Origin: Prosthecobacter sp.
Lineage (GTDB): Bacteria > Verrucomicrobiota > Verrucomicrobiia > Verrucomicrobiales > Verrucomicrobiaceae
Assembly (NCBI RefSeq): GCF_014879935.1
Contig: NZ_JACSRD010000075.1
Location: 1 to 61,419 of the forward strand
Reading direction: 5' to 3'
DNA length: 61,419 nucleotides
Both the position numbers and the translations under genes were made by a program. Shown piece by piece: positions 30,923-39,554 of this stretch. The notes beneath the pieces are model-generated. The model searched no databases. It saw only the letters and a program-made list of their open reading frames with translations, and was not told the origin of the DNA. How positions within the stretch are numbered: position 1 is the stretch's first letter; each line of letters begins with the position of its first letter.

Positions 30923-33424
30923 TCATTTTTCGGTCCCTCCCAGAAAAATCCGGCTCTGCACCAGCCCCAGCATCAAATCGCGCACGCGATACCCGTCTTT
31001 CTCGCACGCATCGGGCATCGACTCGATCTCGCGGCGATCGGAGTAGCGAACGGGGGTGCCGGTGGCGTAAACGGTGAACTGGTGCAGCAGGTTCCGCGCG
31101 AGCTGGCGAGAGTTCGCAGCGAGGATGGCTTTGAGGTCGTTCACGTTCTTGAACTCGCGGCCGTCGATGAGTTTGCCGCTCGGATCGACCGATGCCGACA
31201 GCGTGTAGGTGAAGTCGTGGCCGGCGCGGTCGATGCCGGTGATGCGTTCGCCTTCTTCGACGCCGCGATAGCGCGTGCGCCAGCCGCCGAGGATGTCGAA
31301 GTTTTCCAAGGCGAGGCCGACGGGGTCAAACTTCGCGTGGCATCCGGCGCAGGTCTTGGACTTCGTGTGGAGCGCGAGCAGATCGCGGATGGTTTTGGCG
31401 CCGCGGATGTCCGGTTCGACGGCGGGCACGCTGGGCGGCGGAGCTGGTGGCGGTTGGCCGATGAGGCGCTCCATCACCCACGCGCCCCGCACGACCGGCG
31501 AGGTGTTCGTGCCATTCGCGCTGACCTTCAAAACCGCCGCCTGGGTGAGCAGACCGCCAAAGGGACTGTCGGCGGGCAGTGAGACCTTGCGCAGCGCCGA
31601 GCCGACCAGCGGCGGCAGATTGTAGTGCTTGGCGAGCCGATCGTTCGCATAGACGAAGTCCGCCTTCACCAGCACGCTGGCGGGCAGATTGTCGCGAATC
31701 ATCGCGGTGAAGAAGGTGCGCGTCTCGCGCTCCATGCTTTCCACGAGGTACTCGTCGAAGCGATATTCAGGAAACAAGCGGATGTCGGGATCGTCACGGC
31801 GGACGTGACGCAGGCTGAGCCAGTAGTCGGTGAAACTCTTCACGAAGCGGTCGAAGCCATCGCTCGCAATCAAACGCGTGGTTTCTTCGCGCAGCGTCTT
31901 CCCATCACGCAGTTGTTTCTTCGCCGCGAGATCGAGCAGGCGTGCATCGGGCCGCGAGTTCGTGAGGAAATGCGACAGGCGCGAAGCGATGGCGAAATGA
32001 TCGTCGGCAGATTCCGGCTCGCGCAGATAGATGAAATCGCCGGAGGCGAGGAAGGCCTTGTAACCGGCCAGCATCGCCTCGCTGAAGGGCGTGCCCTTGT
32101 CCAGTCGCTGCCGGATGAGTGCGTCGAACATCTGCAGATCGTCCTCCGACACCGGTTCACGCGCCGCGAGCTTCACAAAGCGGCGCAGCAGGCGTTTCGC
32201 GTCTTCCTGTGCGTGCGTCGGCTTCATCTCGATGCCGAGATCGTCAAACAGCACGCGATGCGACGGCGGTGGCCAGCTTGAAGGTGGAATGGGGCCTTCA
32301 ACTTCGAGCCACTGCACCGCGATGCCCGGCTGTCCGCCTTCCGGAAACGGCGGATAGCGATAGGTCGGCGCGGAGCCGTTGGGATTCATCGCCAGCGGCA
32401 TCGGCAGACCGAGCAGGCTGTATTCGAAGGACTCGCCCTCGCGCAGCAGAACCGTGGTTTCATACACCTGCATTTCCGGCTGGATGTCGATGACACCGCC
32501 GCTGGCACGCACCTCATTGATGATGTCCACACCGGCGGGTTTGCGGGTGCGGAAGGTCATCGGCACCGGTTGCTTGGCGGGAAGCAAGGTGAAGCCCGGC
32601 TGCTGCAGCACGGCCCGCGCGGAGAAACGCACCCGGTAATGCCCGGCGTGCTTCGCCACGATGCCTCTCGGCGTGCCCAAGTAGGGCCAGCTTGCCGAAC
32701 GAAACAGCGCCAGTTCGAGTCTCTCGTCCGTTTCGGCCTCTTTTGCTTTGTCCCGGCTCAGTTCGATGAACTTGCTGTCCTTGGCAAAGAACATCGCCTC
32801 GCGATTGCCGAAAGTGCTGGTGCCGGGAAACAGATCCGTGCCGACCACGCGGCGTTTCATCACTGGCGGCGGTGTGGGCTCCGTGACCATCGCCGCACGC
32901 AGGGCTGCTTCCGCCGCGTCCAGATAAGCGGCGAGCTGCACGCGCGACATGTCGAGCATGTCACTCGTCTTGTTGAAGAGATGTCCCTCGCGGTCCTCGG
33001 GCAAAATATCGCGGATGTCGAGGTCTGGCAGTTGCAGCACATCGCGCAGGTTCTGCTCGTATTCGTCGCGATTCAGCCGGCGCAGCGGCCCGCGTCCCTG
33101 CGCGAGGATTTCGGCGCGATCGGCGTCAAAGATCGCCGAGTCGAGGGCCTTCAGCAGCTCCACACGCTGAGCCTTCGGCAGATCCTCGTCCTTCGGTGGC
33201 ATCTCACCTCTCTCGACGCGATCGTAAATGCGGACCCAGCGTTCGCGATTGGAGCGATCCTTGGGGTCAAAGGTCAGCGCGGTGAGATCGAGGCTGCCTT
33301 TGGAGGTTTCCTTGTCATGACATTCGATGCAGCTCTGCTCGATTTGCGCAGGCACTGTGGACAGAGCCGTCGCAGTGATCGGGCAAGCGCACAGGATGAA
33401 GACTCTGATCACGAGGCGGCGCAT
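30923..33424 (-). CDS. Secreted c-type cytochrome protein, DUF1592 family (DUF1587/1595/1592/1588/1585)
   Basis: 833 residues with a signal peptide (MRRLVIRVFILCACPITATA). A CIECH haem motif lies at 32-36 and a second CAGCH near the C-terminus before KFDPVGLALENFDILGGWR. Recognisable parts are RGEMPPKDEDLP (end of the cytochrome domain), RRLNRDEYEQNLRDVLQLP (DUF1587), SRLSHFLTNSRPDARLLDLA (DUF1592), FGGLLTQAAVLKVSANGTN (DUF1588) and DUF1585 at the end. It begins 4 nt after the phosphodiesterase stop, so the two form an operon that formerly ran on into DUF1552. Distinct in sequence from the DUF1592 protein at 16-18 kb. Confidence 0.93.
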   Translation of the reverse strand: MRRLVIRVFILCACPITATALSTVPAQIEQSCIECHDKETSKGSLDLTALTFDPKDRSNRERWVRIYDRVERGEMPPKDEDLPKAQRVELLKALDSAIFDADRAEILAQGRGPLRRLNRDEYEQNLRDVLQLPDLDIRDILPEDREGHLFNKTSDMLDMSRVQLAAYLDAAEAALRAAMVTEPTPPPVMKRRVVGTDLFPGTSTFGNREAMFFAKDSKFIELSRDKAKEAETDERLELALFRSASWPYLGTPRGIVAKHAGHYRVRFSARAVLQQPGFTLLPAKQPVPMTFRTRKPAGVDIINEVRASGGVIDIQPEMQVYETTVLLREGESFEYSLLGLPMPLAMNPNGSAPTYRYPPFPEGGQPGIAVQWLEVEGPIPPSSWPPPSHRVLFDDLGIEMKPTHAQEDAKRLLRRFVKLAAREPVSEDDLQMFDALIRQRLDKGTPFSEAMLAGYKAFLASGDFIYLREPESADDHFAIASRLSHFLTNSRPDARLLDLAAKKQLRDGKTLREETTRLIASDGFDRFVKSFTDYWLSLRHVRRDDPDIRLFPEYRFDEYLVESMERETRTFFTAMIRDNLPASVLVKADFVYANDRLAKHYNLPPLVGSALRKVSLPADSPFGGLLTQAAVLKVSANGTNTSPVVRGAWVMERLIGQPPPAPPPSVPAVEPDIRGAKTIRDLLALHTKSKTCAGCHAKFDPVGLALENFDILGGWRTRYRGVEEGERITGIDRAGHDFTYTLSASVDPSGKLIDGREFKNVNDLKAILAANSRQLARNLLHQFTVYATGTPVRYSDRREIESMPDACEKDGYRVRDLMLGLVQSRIFLGGTEK

Positions 33425-33428
33425 GGAT

Positions 33429-34808
33429 TCATTTCTTGCCCGTCGAAATCAGAATCTCCTCCAACACGCGGCCATCCGGCTTTGGCAGCGTCAGATTCAT
33501 CAGCTTTGCAATCGTTGGCGCGACGTCGAGGTTCGCCATGCGGTCAAGCACGACACCTTTCTTGATGCCACGGCCGCTGGCGATGAAGATGCCATCCAGT
33601 TCGGGGTCACCGTTGAAGTAACCGTGGGTGCCGCCGTAGTTGACCGAGGGTGTCACCGCCGCATCGCCACCCGCGTCGTTTTTGAAGGCGTAGCCGGCTT
33701 TGGCGTAGAGCACGAGGTCACCCATGCCCTGGTTCTCCTCCGGCGTGGGCATGCCGAGCGTGTGGCCTTCGGCGCCATCGATCACGCGGTCCACGCCCTC
33801 GGTTTGCGCCAGCATTTCCTTCAATTTCGGCAGCAGCTCGGCCTTGCGGGCGGGGTTGGTGACATAGACGAAGGACATGCCGCCCTGAGTCATCGCGTAG
33901 GCGTCGCAGGTGTTGATCGTGGGTCCGAGCCCTTGTGCGAGGCCGGCTTTCTTCAGCACCACGTTCGGCAGGATGATTTTGGTGACCTTCTTGAAGCCGT
34001 GATCGGTGGCGATGACGAAGGTGGTCTTGTCGCGCAGGCCGCTTTCATCGACCGCCTTGACCAAATCGCCCACCAGGCGGTCGGCATAGGCCAGGGCGGT
34101 GTGGCTGGCCATCGAACCGGGGCCGTAGGTGTGGTGCGTGGCATCGGTGTTCAGCGTGTGATACAGCAGCAAGTTCGGCCGGTGCTCTTTGAAAATGTGG
34201 ATCGCCGCCTGAGTCCACATGTTGTCCAGGTAGGTGACGCTTTTGCGCTTCGGGCCGAGCTGCATCCACTCGATGTGCTCCGGCTTGATCTTGCCGGCGG
34301 CGATCATTTCCTTCACCACCGGGCTTTCGGCTTCCGGCAGCTCCGCGAAGCTCCAGGTGATGGTGCCGGGCCGCGTGACGGCCACCCAGTCGGACTCGGC
34401 CGTGGTCAGGCCGTTTTGAAAGGCGATGTCATACAGCGTCGGCACGTGGACGAGTTTTGACTTGTCCACCCACGGTTCGATCTTTGGTGGCTTGTTGTCA
34501 CCCTGACGCACGAGCAGGCCGTTGAAGAGAACGCCGTGCTTCCGTGGCTCCACGCCGGTGACCAATGTCGTGTGGTTGATCCAGGTGATCGACGGATTGC
34601 TCACCGTCATCGCCTTTGTGCTCGCACCTTCGGCCGCCAGCTTGCGTAGGTTCGGGATCTGCAGCGACTCGTCATTCCAAAGCCACGCAGGGAAGCCATC
34701 AATGCTGATGAGGATGACATGGTGGTCTTTGCTGCTCTCCGATTTGGTGCAGGAGGTCAGACCGAGGACGATGAGGATGCCGACAATGACAAGGGCGCAA
34801 AATTTCAT
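33429..34808 (-). CDS. Lipoprotein of the alkaline phosphatase / nucleotide pyrophosphatase-phosphodiesterase superfamily
   Basis: 459 residues from ATG 34808. The N-terminus ends in a lipobox (VLGLTSC), so it should be lipid-anchored. Metal and catalytic motifs of type I phosphodiesterases are present: HVILISIDGFPAW (Asp), NPSITWINHTTLVTG (the Thr/Ser nucleophile region), NTDATHHTYGPGS, VIATDHGFKK (Asp-His) and GTHGYFN. The domain covers almost the whole protein. It lies 4 nt upstream of the DUF1592 gene in the same operon and is divergent from the GDPD gene with 46 bp between starts. The substrate could be a nucleotide, phospholipid or phosphonate and cannot be chosen from sequence. Confidence 0.88.
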   Translation of the reverse strand: MKFCALVIVGILIVLGLTSCTKSESSKDHHVILISIDGFPAWLWNDESLQIPNLRKLAAEGASTKAMTVSNPSITWINHTTLVTGVEPRKHGVLFNGLLVRQGDNKPPKIEPWVDKSKLVHVPTLYDIAFQNGLTTAESDWVAVTRPGTITWSFAELPEAESPVVKEMIAAGKIKPEHIEWMQLGPKRKSVTYLDNMWTQAAIHIFKEHRPNLLLYHTLNTDATHHTYGPGSMASHTALAYADRLVGDLVKAVDESGLRDKTTFVIATDHGFKKVTKIILPNVVLKKAGLAQGLGPTINTCDAYAMTQGGMSFVYVTNPARKAELLPKLKEMLAQTEGVDRVIDGAEGHTLGMPTPEENQGMGDLVLYAKAGYAFKNDAGGDAAVTPSVNYGGTHGYFNGDPELDGIFIASGRGIKKGVVLDRMANLDVAPTIAKLMNLTLPKPDGRVLEEILISTGKK

Positions 34809-34854
34809 TTGGGGCGAAGGGTTACGAGTGCTTGCCTCGTTAGCTTTCTCGCTC

Positions 34855-35646
34855 ATGAACCGCCTTCTCGTTTTCGTTCTGACCGCCATGTCCGCCCAAG
34901 CTGTCGAAATCGTCGCCCACCGTGGTTTTTCCGCTCGTGCGCCCGAAAACACCCTTGGCGCCTTCAACCTGGCCTGGGAGAACGGCACGGATGCCTGCGA
35001 GCTGGACGTGTATCTCACCGCCGACGGCAAAACGGCCGTCCTTCATGACAAGGACACCAAACGCACCTCCGGCGTGAAGCTCGACGTGACGAAATCGAAG
35101 CAGGCGGAGCTGATCGCGCTCGATGCTGGCTCATGGAAGGGCAAGGAGTGGACCAAGGAGAAGATCCCGACGCTCGAGCAGGCTCTCGCCACCTTGCCGC
35201 CGGGCAAGAAGCGCTTCTTCATCGAGGTGAAGTGCGGTGCGGAGATCGTGCCGGAGCTGAAACGCATCCTGGAGCCGATGAAGGACCGCGCCGACCAGCT
35301 TGCCATCATCGCCTTCAATCGTGCGGCCGCCGCTGAATCGAAGAAGGCGCTGCCGTGGGTGAAGGTTTACCGTCTCGCTTCGGGCAAAACGAAAGACAAG
35401 AAGCCGACCGACCTCACCCAGCTCATCGCTGACACAAAAGCCGACCAGCTCGACGGTCTCGACCTCAGCATGGCGGATTTCCCGTGGGATGAGGCCATGG
35501 TGAAGCAGATCCGCGACGCCGGTTTCGGACTCTACGTCTGGACGGTGAACAAGCCGGCGGACGTGCGGCGCTTTGCGAAGCTGGGTGTCGATGGCATCAC
35601 CACCGACGATCCGGTGATGGTGCGTGAGTCGTTGGCAAAGCCGTGA
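34855..35646 (+). CDS. Secreted glycerophosphodiester phosphodiesterase (GDPD family)
   Basis: 263 residues with a signal peptide (MNRLLVFVLTAMSAQAVE). GDPD motifs are intact: IVAHRGFSARAPENTLGAF (His-Arg and Glu), ACELDVYLTADG (Glu-x-Asp), VLHDKDTKRTSG (second His) and RFFIEVKCG (Glu-x-Lys). The enzyme hydrolyses glycerophosphodiesters to glycerol 3-phosphate and an alcohol. Being divergent from another phosphodiesterase, it could form a phosphorus-scavenging pair. The start at 34855 was chosen because the leader begins there; the in-frame upstream region overlaps the divergent gene. Confidence 0.9.
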   Translation: MNRLLVFVLTAMSAQAVEIVAHRGFSARAPENTLGAFNLAWENGTDACELDVYLTADGKTAVLHDKDTKRTSGVKLDVTKSKQAELIALDAGSWKGKEWTKEKIPTLEQALATLPPGKKRFFIEVKCGAEIVPELKRILEPMKDRADQLAIIAFNRAAAAESKKALPWVKVYRLASGKTKDKKPTDLTQLIADTKADQLDGLDLSMADFPWDEAMVKQIRDAGFGLYVWTVNKPADVRRFAKLGVDGITTDDPVMVRESLAKP

Positions 35647-35661
35647 TGGGAGGCGAGTCGA

Positions 35662-35924
35662 TGATCCCGGAGGGATCAAAGATGATAGCCGGTGGTGGAG
35701 TGAGGCTTTGCGAGCGAGAACCACCGGAAAATTGCGAACCAACCCAGGATCAAGAGCGCATGCCGGAGGTATGCGAGCAGCATCCCCAAATCCGGCGAAA
35801 ACGAACAGTCGATGGACGCCTCTGGCATCCCTGCGGGATGCGTCCTTGAGAAACGGGGGGCGCCTTCGTGCTTTCCAGGGGTCTTTGACCCCTGGCTACC
35901 TTCTGTGATCCCTTCGGGATCACA
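35662..35924. repeat. REP cluster without a transposase (six hairpins)
   Basis: The 347-bp gap 35647-35993 holds no gene. It contains the hairpins TGATCCCGGAGGGATCA (35662-35678), a CCGGTGGT...ACCACCGG hairpin (about 35687-35727), GCATGCCGGAGGTATGC (35759-35775), GGCATCCCTGCGGGATGC (35824-35841), CCAGGGGTC/GACCCCTGG (35875-35895) and TGTGATCCC/GGGATCACA (35904-35924). Several resemble the hairpins around the RAYT gene at 30 kb. This suggests a non-autonomous derivative. Confidence 0.85.
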
Positions 35925-35993
35925 AACCAGACGATCAAATCCCGGACGAAAACATCGCAGCCTCGACAGATCGTGCTATCTCAACCGCCCCAC

Positions 35994-37886
35994 ATGTCCC
36001 CCACCACCCAAGCCGTCATTTCCGCCAAAGACCTGCGCCTGCAATTTGGCCTGCAGCAGGTTTTCAATGACGCGACGATGAGCGTGCATGAGGGCGAGAA
36101 GCTGGGCCTTGTGGGCCGGAACGGTTCCGGAAAGACCAGTCTCATGCGCATCATCGCCGGAGTCGAGAATCCGGACAGCGGCACGGTTTCGCGGCGCAAT
36201 GGCATGATCGTCGGCTACCTGGCGCAGGAGTTCACGCTTGATGAAGAGGCCACGGTGATCGAAAACGTGCGTTCCGGGGCCAAGGCCCTGCTCGACATGG
36301 TGGCACGCTATGAATCCGGCGACTACAAGGCCGATCAGGAGGCCGAGTTGCTGCACCAGATCCAGCTTCACGACGGCTGGGGCGTGGAGACACGCATTTC
36401 GACCGCGATGAATGAGCTCGGCGTGCCTGCGAGCGATCGAGTCGTTAAAGGGCTTTCAGGCGGTGAGAAGCGACGCGTGGCGCTCGCACGCACGCTCGTC
36501 GCGCAGCCGGATCTGCTGCTGCTGGACGAGCCGACGAACCATCTCGACGCCGAATCCATCGAGTGGCTGGAGAAATACCTGCGCGACTTCAGCGGCGCGG
36601 TGCTCTTCGTCACGCACGACCGCTATTTCCTCGACCGCATCGCCACGCGCATCATCGAGATCGATGACGCGCGCATCTACAGCCACCCGGGCAACTACAG
36701 CGCCTATCTGGAGAGCAAGGCGCTGCGCGAATCCATCGAAGCGGGCACGGAACGCCGGCGGCAGGCCTATCTGCGGCACGAGCTTGAGTTCGTCCGTGCG
36801 GGCGTCAAAGCCCAGCGGCGCAAATCACGCACGCGGCTGGAGGAATTTGACCGTGTGGCGGCTCTCGACGCGCCGGAGGAGGATTTGGTGATGGATTTGA
36901 TCATCCCGCCTGCTCCGCCGCTGGCGAACACGGTCGTGGATGCGAAAAACATCAGCGCGCACGTCGGCGACCGCTGGCTGTTCAGTCACCTTGATCTCAG
37001 CTTCGAGGCCGGCACCTGCACCGGCATCATCGGGCGCAATGGCCTCGGCAAAACGACACTGCTGCGCATCCTCATGGGCGAGCAGCAGCCTGCCGAAGGC
37101 AGCGTCGTGATCGGCAAGCGAACAGTCTTCAATTACGTCGATCAGCAGCGCCTGCTGCTCGATCCTGAAAAAAGCGTGATGGAGGAAGTCGCGGGGCCGA
37201 ACAGCGACTTCGTGCAGTTTGGTGATGAGAAGCTGCATGTGCGTACTTACCTGAAGCGCTTTCAGTTCACAGACGAACGCGTCACGATGCGCGTGAAGGA
37301 ACTCAGTGGCGGCGAGCAAAGCCGTGTGCTGCTGGCGAAGATCCTGCGCCGTGGCGGCAACTTCCTCATCCTGGACGAACCGACGAACGACCTCGACCTC
37401 GCCACCATGCGGGTGCTGGAGGAGGCGATTCTCTTCTTCCAAGGCTGCGTGCTCGTGGTCAGTCATGACCGCTACTTCCTCGACCGCGTGTGCGACCGGA
37501 TCATCGCCTTTGAAGGCCATGGCCGCATCCACGAGTGCGCCGGGAACTACAGTTACTACCAGGAAAAACGTGCCCAGCAGGCCGCTGCGGAGGTGGCCAT
37601 CGTCAATGTGGCCGTGAAGAAGGAAAAGCCCGCCACGACGAACAAGCCACGCAAGATGACGAACCGCGAGTTGCGCGAGCTTTCCGAGCTGGAAGGCCAG
37701 ATTGCCTCGCTGGAGACTGAAATCGCCGGAATGGAGGCCGAATTGAACAACCCTGAGTTCTTTGTGAAGCTCGGCGCTGACACGAACGACTACCTGGCGA
37801 AGATCGAGGCGAAGAAAGCCGAGCTGGACACGAAATTCACCCGCTGGGCCGAACTGGAGGAGATCAAGGCCGCCTGCGCGGCCTGA
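35994..37886 (+). CDS. ABC-F family ATPase (Uup-like)
   Basis: 630 residues from ATG 35994. Two ABC modules: Walker A GRNGSGKT (41-48) and GRNGLGKT (347-354), signatures LSGGEKRR (154-161) and LSGGEQSR, Walker B LLLLDEPTNHLD and FLILDEPTNDLD. The linker between the modules is Arg/Lys-rich and a C-terminal Lys-rich coiled coil (SELEGQIASLETEIAGMEAE) is present, as in Uup. No transmembrane part. ABC-F proteins act on the ribosome or, for Uup, in DNA-related processes. There is no drug-resistance context here. Converges with 37906-38703. Confidence 0.9.
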   Translation: MSPTTQAVISAKDLRLQFGLQQVFNDATMSVHEGEKLGLVGRNGSGKTSLMRIIAGVENPDSGTVSRRNGMIVGYLAQEFTLDEEATVIENVRSGAKALLDMVARYESGDYKADQEAELLHQIQLHDGWGVETRISTAMNELGVPASDRVVKGLSGGEKRRVALARTLVAQPDLLLLDEPTNHLDAESIEWLEKYLRDFSGAVLFVTHDRYFLDRIATRIIEIDDARIYSHPGNYSAYLESKALRESIEAGTERRRQAYLRHELEFVRAGVKAQRRKSRTRLEEFDRVAALDAPEEDLVMDLIIPPAPPLANTVVDAKNISAHVGDRWLFSHLDLSFEAGTCTGIIGRNGLGKTTLLRILMGEQQPAEGSVVIGKRTVFNYVDQQRLLLDPEKSVMEEVAGPNSDFVQFGDEKLHVRTYLKRFQFTDERVTMRVKELSGGEQSRVLLAKILRRGGNFLILDEPTNDLDLATMRVLEEAILFFQGCVLVVSHDRYFLDRVCDRIIAFEGHGRIHECAGNYSYYQEKRAQQAAAEVAIVNVAVKKEKPATTNKPRKMTNRELRELSELEGQIASLETEIAGMEAELNNPEFFVKLGADTNDYLAKIEAKKAELDTKFTRWAELEEIKAACAA

Positions 37887-37905
37887 GCCAGACGGCGACC
37901 AGGTG

Positions 37906-38703
37906 TCACCGCCGCTGCAGGGCGCGATCCACGAGGCCCTCGTAGATCTTGCGGCGGTCGTCGAGGCCGAGGCCTTGATTGCGGTGGCCGAACATGGTGC
38001 GGTTGATCTCCTCGCGCTGGGAGCTGCTGAGACGTGAGAGTTTGGCGACCATCTCCGGCGGCGGCTGGCGCGGATAGCCATCGGCGTTGAAGCCCTCCTT
38101 GTAGTTCACAGCGGCGTTCTTTGCCTCGTCGAGCTGGGAGCTGCTCAGCGGCGGCAGCTTGCCACCGGAACTGCCGCTGGAGCTAGGCGTTTTGCCGGAG
38201 GAGGTCTTCTTGGGAGGAATGGGCGGCGGCTTTTGATAACGGATGGACACCACCTCGCCGCCGGGAATCTGGATGCGTGCCGACCACGTCTGCATGCGCG
38301 CTGGATCACCTCCGACGCCGACGAGCTGCCAGCCCTGCTGGTTCGCTCTCGTCGAGACGACCTGGGATTCCATCGTTTTCGTGTCGAGCAGCGTGGCGAC
38401 GACATCTTTCTCAAAATGAGCGACTCCCGTGAGGATGAGCGAGTCGGAAACACCGAGCGTGCGGGTGAATGGCGGGTTCGTGACGAGCGCGTCGAAGTCC
38501 GCGTCCCTCAGTGGCAGAGGAATCGCGCCGTCGTCCGCCGCTGAGGCTGTCTCCGGCACTGATTCGACCGCATAGCCGGTCATGACGCCCCAGACGACCA
38601 CAAGAATGACGCTGCGGGCGCAGGTCGTGGCTGTCTGGAGAATCGAAGGCGGTCGGGAACGCATCAGTGACCGCCGAATACGGCTGCTCACAGGCCGAAA
38701 CAT
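37906..38703 (-). CDS. Unknown protein with a transmembrane anchor and Pro/Ser-rich linker
   Basis: 265 residues. One hydrophobic segment near the N-terminus (SVILVVVWGVMTGYAVES) suggests an exported or anchored protein. The N-terminal half (FTRTLGVSDSLILTGVAHF, DTKTMESQVVS) looks like a small beta domain. It is followed by a Pro/Ser/Gly-rich linker (KKTSSGKTPSSSGSSGG) and a helical C-terminal part with two similar LSSSQ segments (PPLSSSQLDEAKNA and LSRLSSSQREEINR). No known family recognised. Start at 38703 is taken as the first ATG; Met14 is an alternative. Confidence 0.7.
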   Translation of the reverse strand: MFRPVSSRIRRSLMRSRPPSILQTATTCARSVILVVVWGVMTGYAVESVPETASAADDGAIPLPLRDADFDALVTNPPFTRTLGVSDSLILTGVAHFEKDVVATLLDTKTMESQVVSTRANQQGWQLVGVGGDPARMQTWSARIQIPGGEVVSIRYQKPPPIPPKKTSSGKTPSSSGSSGGKLPPLSSSQLDEAKNAAVNYKEGFNADGYPRQPPPEMVAKLSRLSSSQREEINRTMFGHRNQGLGLDDRRKIYEGLVDRALQRR

Positions 38704-38781
38704 TCATTCCTGGCGCAGAAATGCCCGATTGACCTCGTCGCGGTGTTCTTCAGCATCGCGGCAGCTTCAACCGAACCATTC

Positions 38782-39549
38782 ATGACACGCAGCACCTTCC
38801 TCAAAACCACCGTGGCAGCCACCGGTCTCGTCAGCGCCGCCCAGGCCGCCGAATCGGCCTCACGTGAATACTTCGAGATCCGCAAGTTCACCCTCAAGAG
38901 CCCGGAGAAGCAGACGCTGCTGGAAAACTACCTGCGCGACGCCGCCATTCCGGCGCTGAACAAGCTCGGCGTGGCCCAAGTCGGTGTGTTCCTGCCGGAG
39001 AAGCCGGAAGGCGCGGCGGTGGTGTATGTGGTGCTGCGTCACGCCGCGCTCGAAACCGTGGCGAAGAGCGCCGATCTGCTCAGCGACGCGGCCGTGCAGC
39101 AGGCGGGCGCGGCTTACCTCGGCGTGAAGGCGGAGGAGCCGGTGTATGAGCGCATCGAAAGCTGGCTCACGCGTGGAATCGACGGCATGCCGGCGCTGAA
39201 ACTGCCCGCGAAGGGCAGCGGCCTCTACCAGCTCCGCATTTACGAAAGCCACAGCGAGAAGGCGGCGAAGAAGAAGCTGGAGATGTTCAACATCGGCGAG
39301 CTGGCGATTTTTGCACGCTGCGGCCTGAACGCCGTGTTCTTCGGCGAGACAATCATCGGCCCGCTGATGCCGAACCTGACTTACATGCTGGCTTTTGCCG
39401 ACACAGCCGCGAAGGACGCCGCGTGGAACACTTTTCGCGCTGATCCAGAATGGGCGAAGCTCAAAACGACGCCCGGCTTCACCGACAAGGAGATCGTCTC
39501 CCGCATCACGAACCTGCTGCTCGTGCCTGCGGCCGGTTCACAGATTTGA
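38782..39549 (+). CDS. NIPSNAP family protein with secretion leader
   Basis: 255 residues from ATG 38782 (MTRSTFLKTTVAATGLVSA...), a Tat-like or Sec leader ending at AQAAES. Two alpha-beta-barrel halves typical of NIPSNAP are visible: REYFEIRKFTLKSPEKQ and LYQLRIYESHSEKAAKKKLE, the latter followed by FGETIIGPLMPNLTYMLAF. Secreted two-domain NIPSNAP proteins of this kind are common in Planctomycetota and Verrucomicrobiota; the ligand is unknown. It converges with the LysR gene 5 nt downstream. Confidence 0.85.
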   Translation: MTRSTFLKTTVAATGLVSAAQAAESASREYFEIRKFTLKSPEKQTLLENYLRDAAIPALNKLGVAQVGVFLPEKPEGAAVVYVVLRHAALETVAKSADLLSDAAVQQAGAAYLGVKAEEPVYERIESWLTRGIDGMPALKLPAKGSGLYQLRIYESHSEKAAKKKLEMFNIGELAIFARCGLNAVFFGETIIGPLMPNLTYMLAFADTAAKDAAWNTFRADPEWAKLKTTPGFTDKEIVSRITNLLLVPAAGSQI

Positions 39550-39554
39550 ACCGA

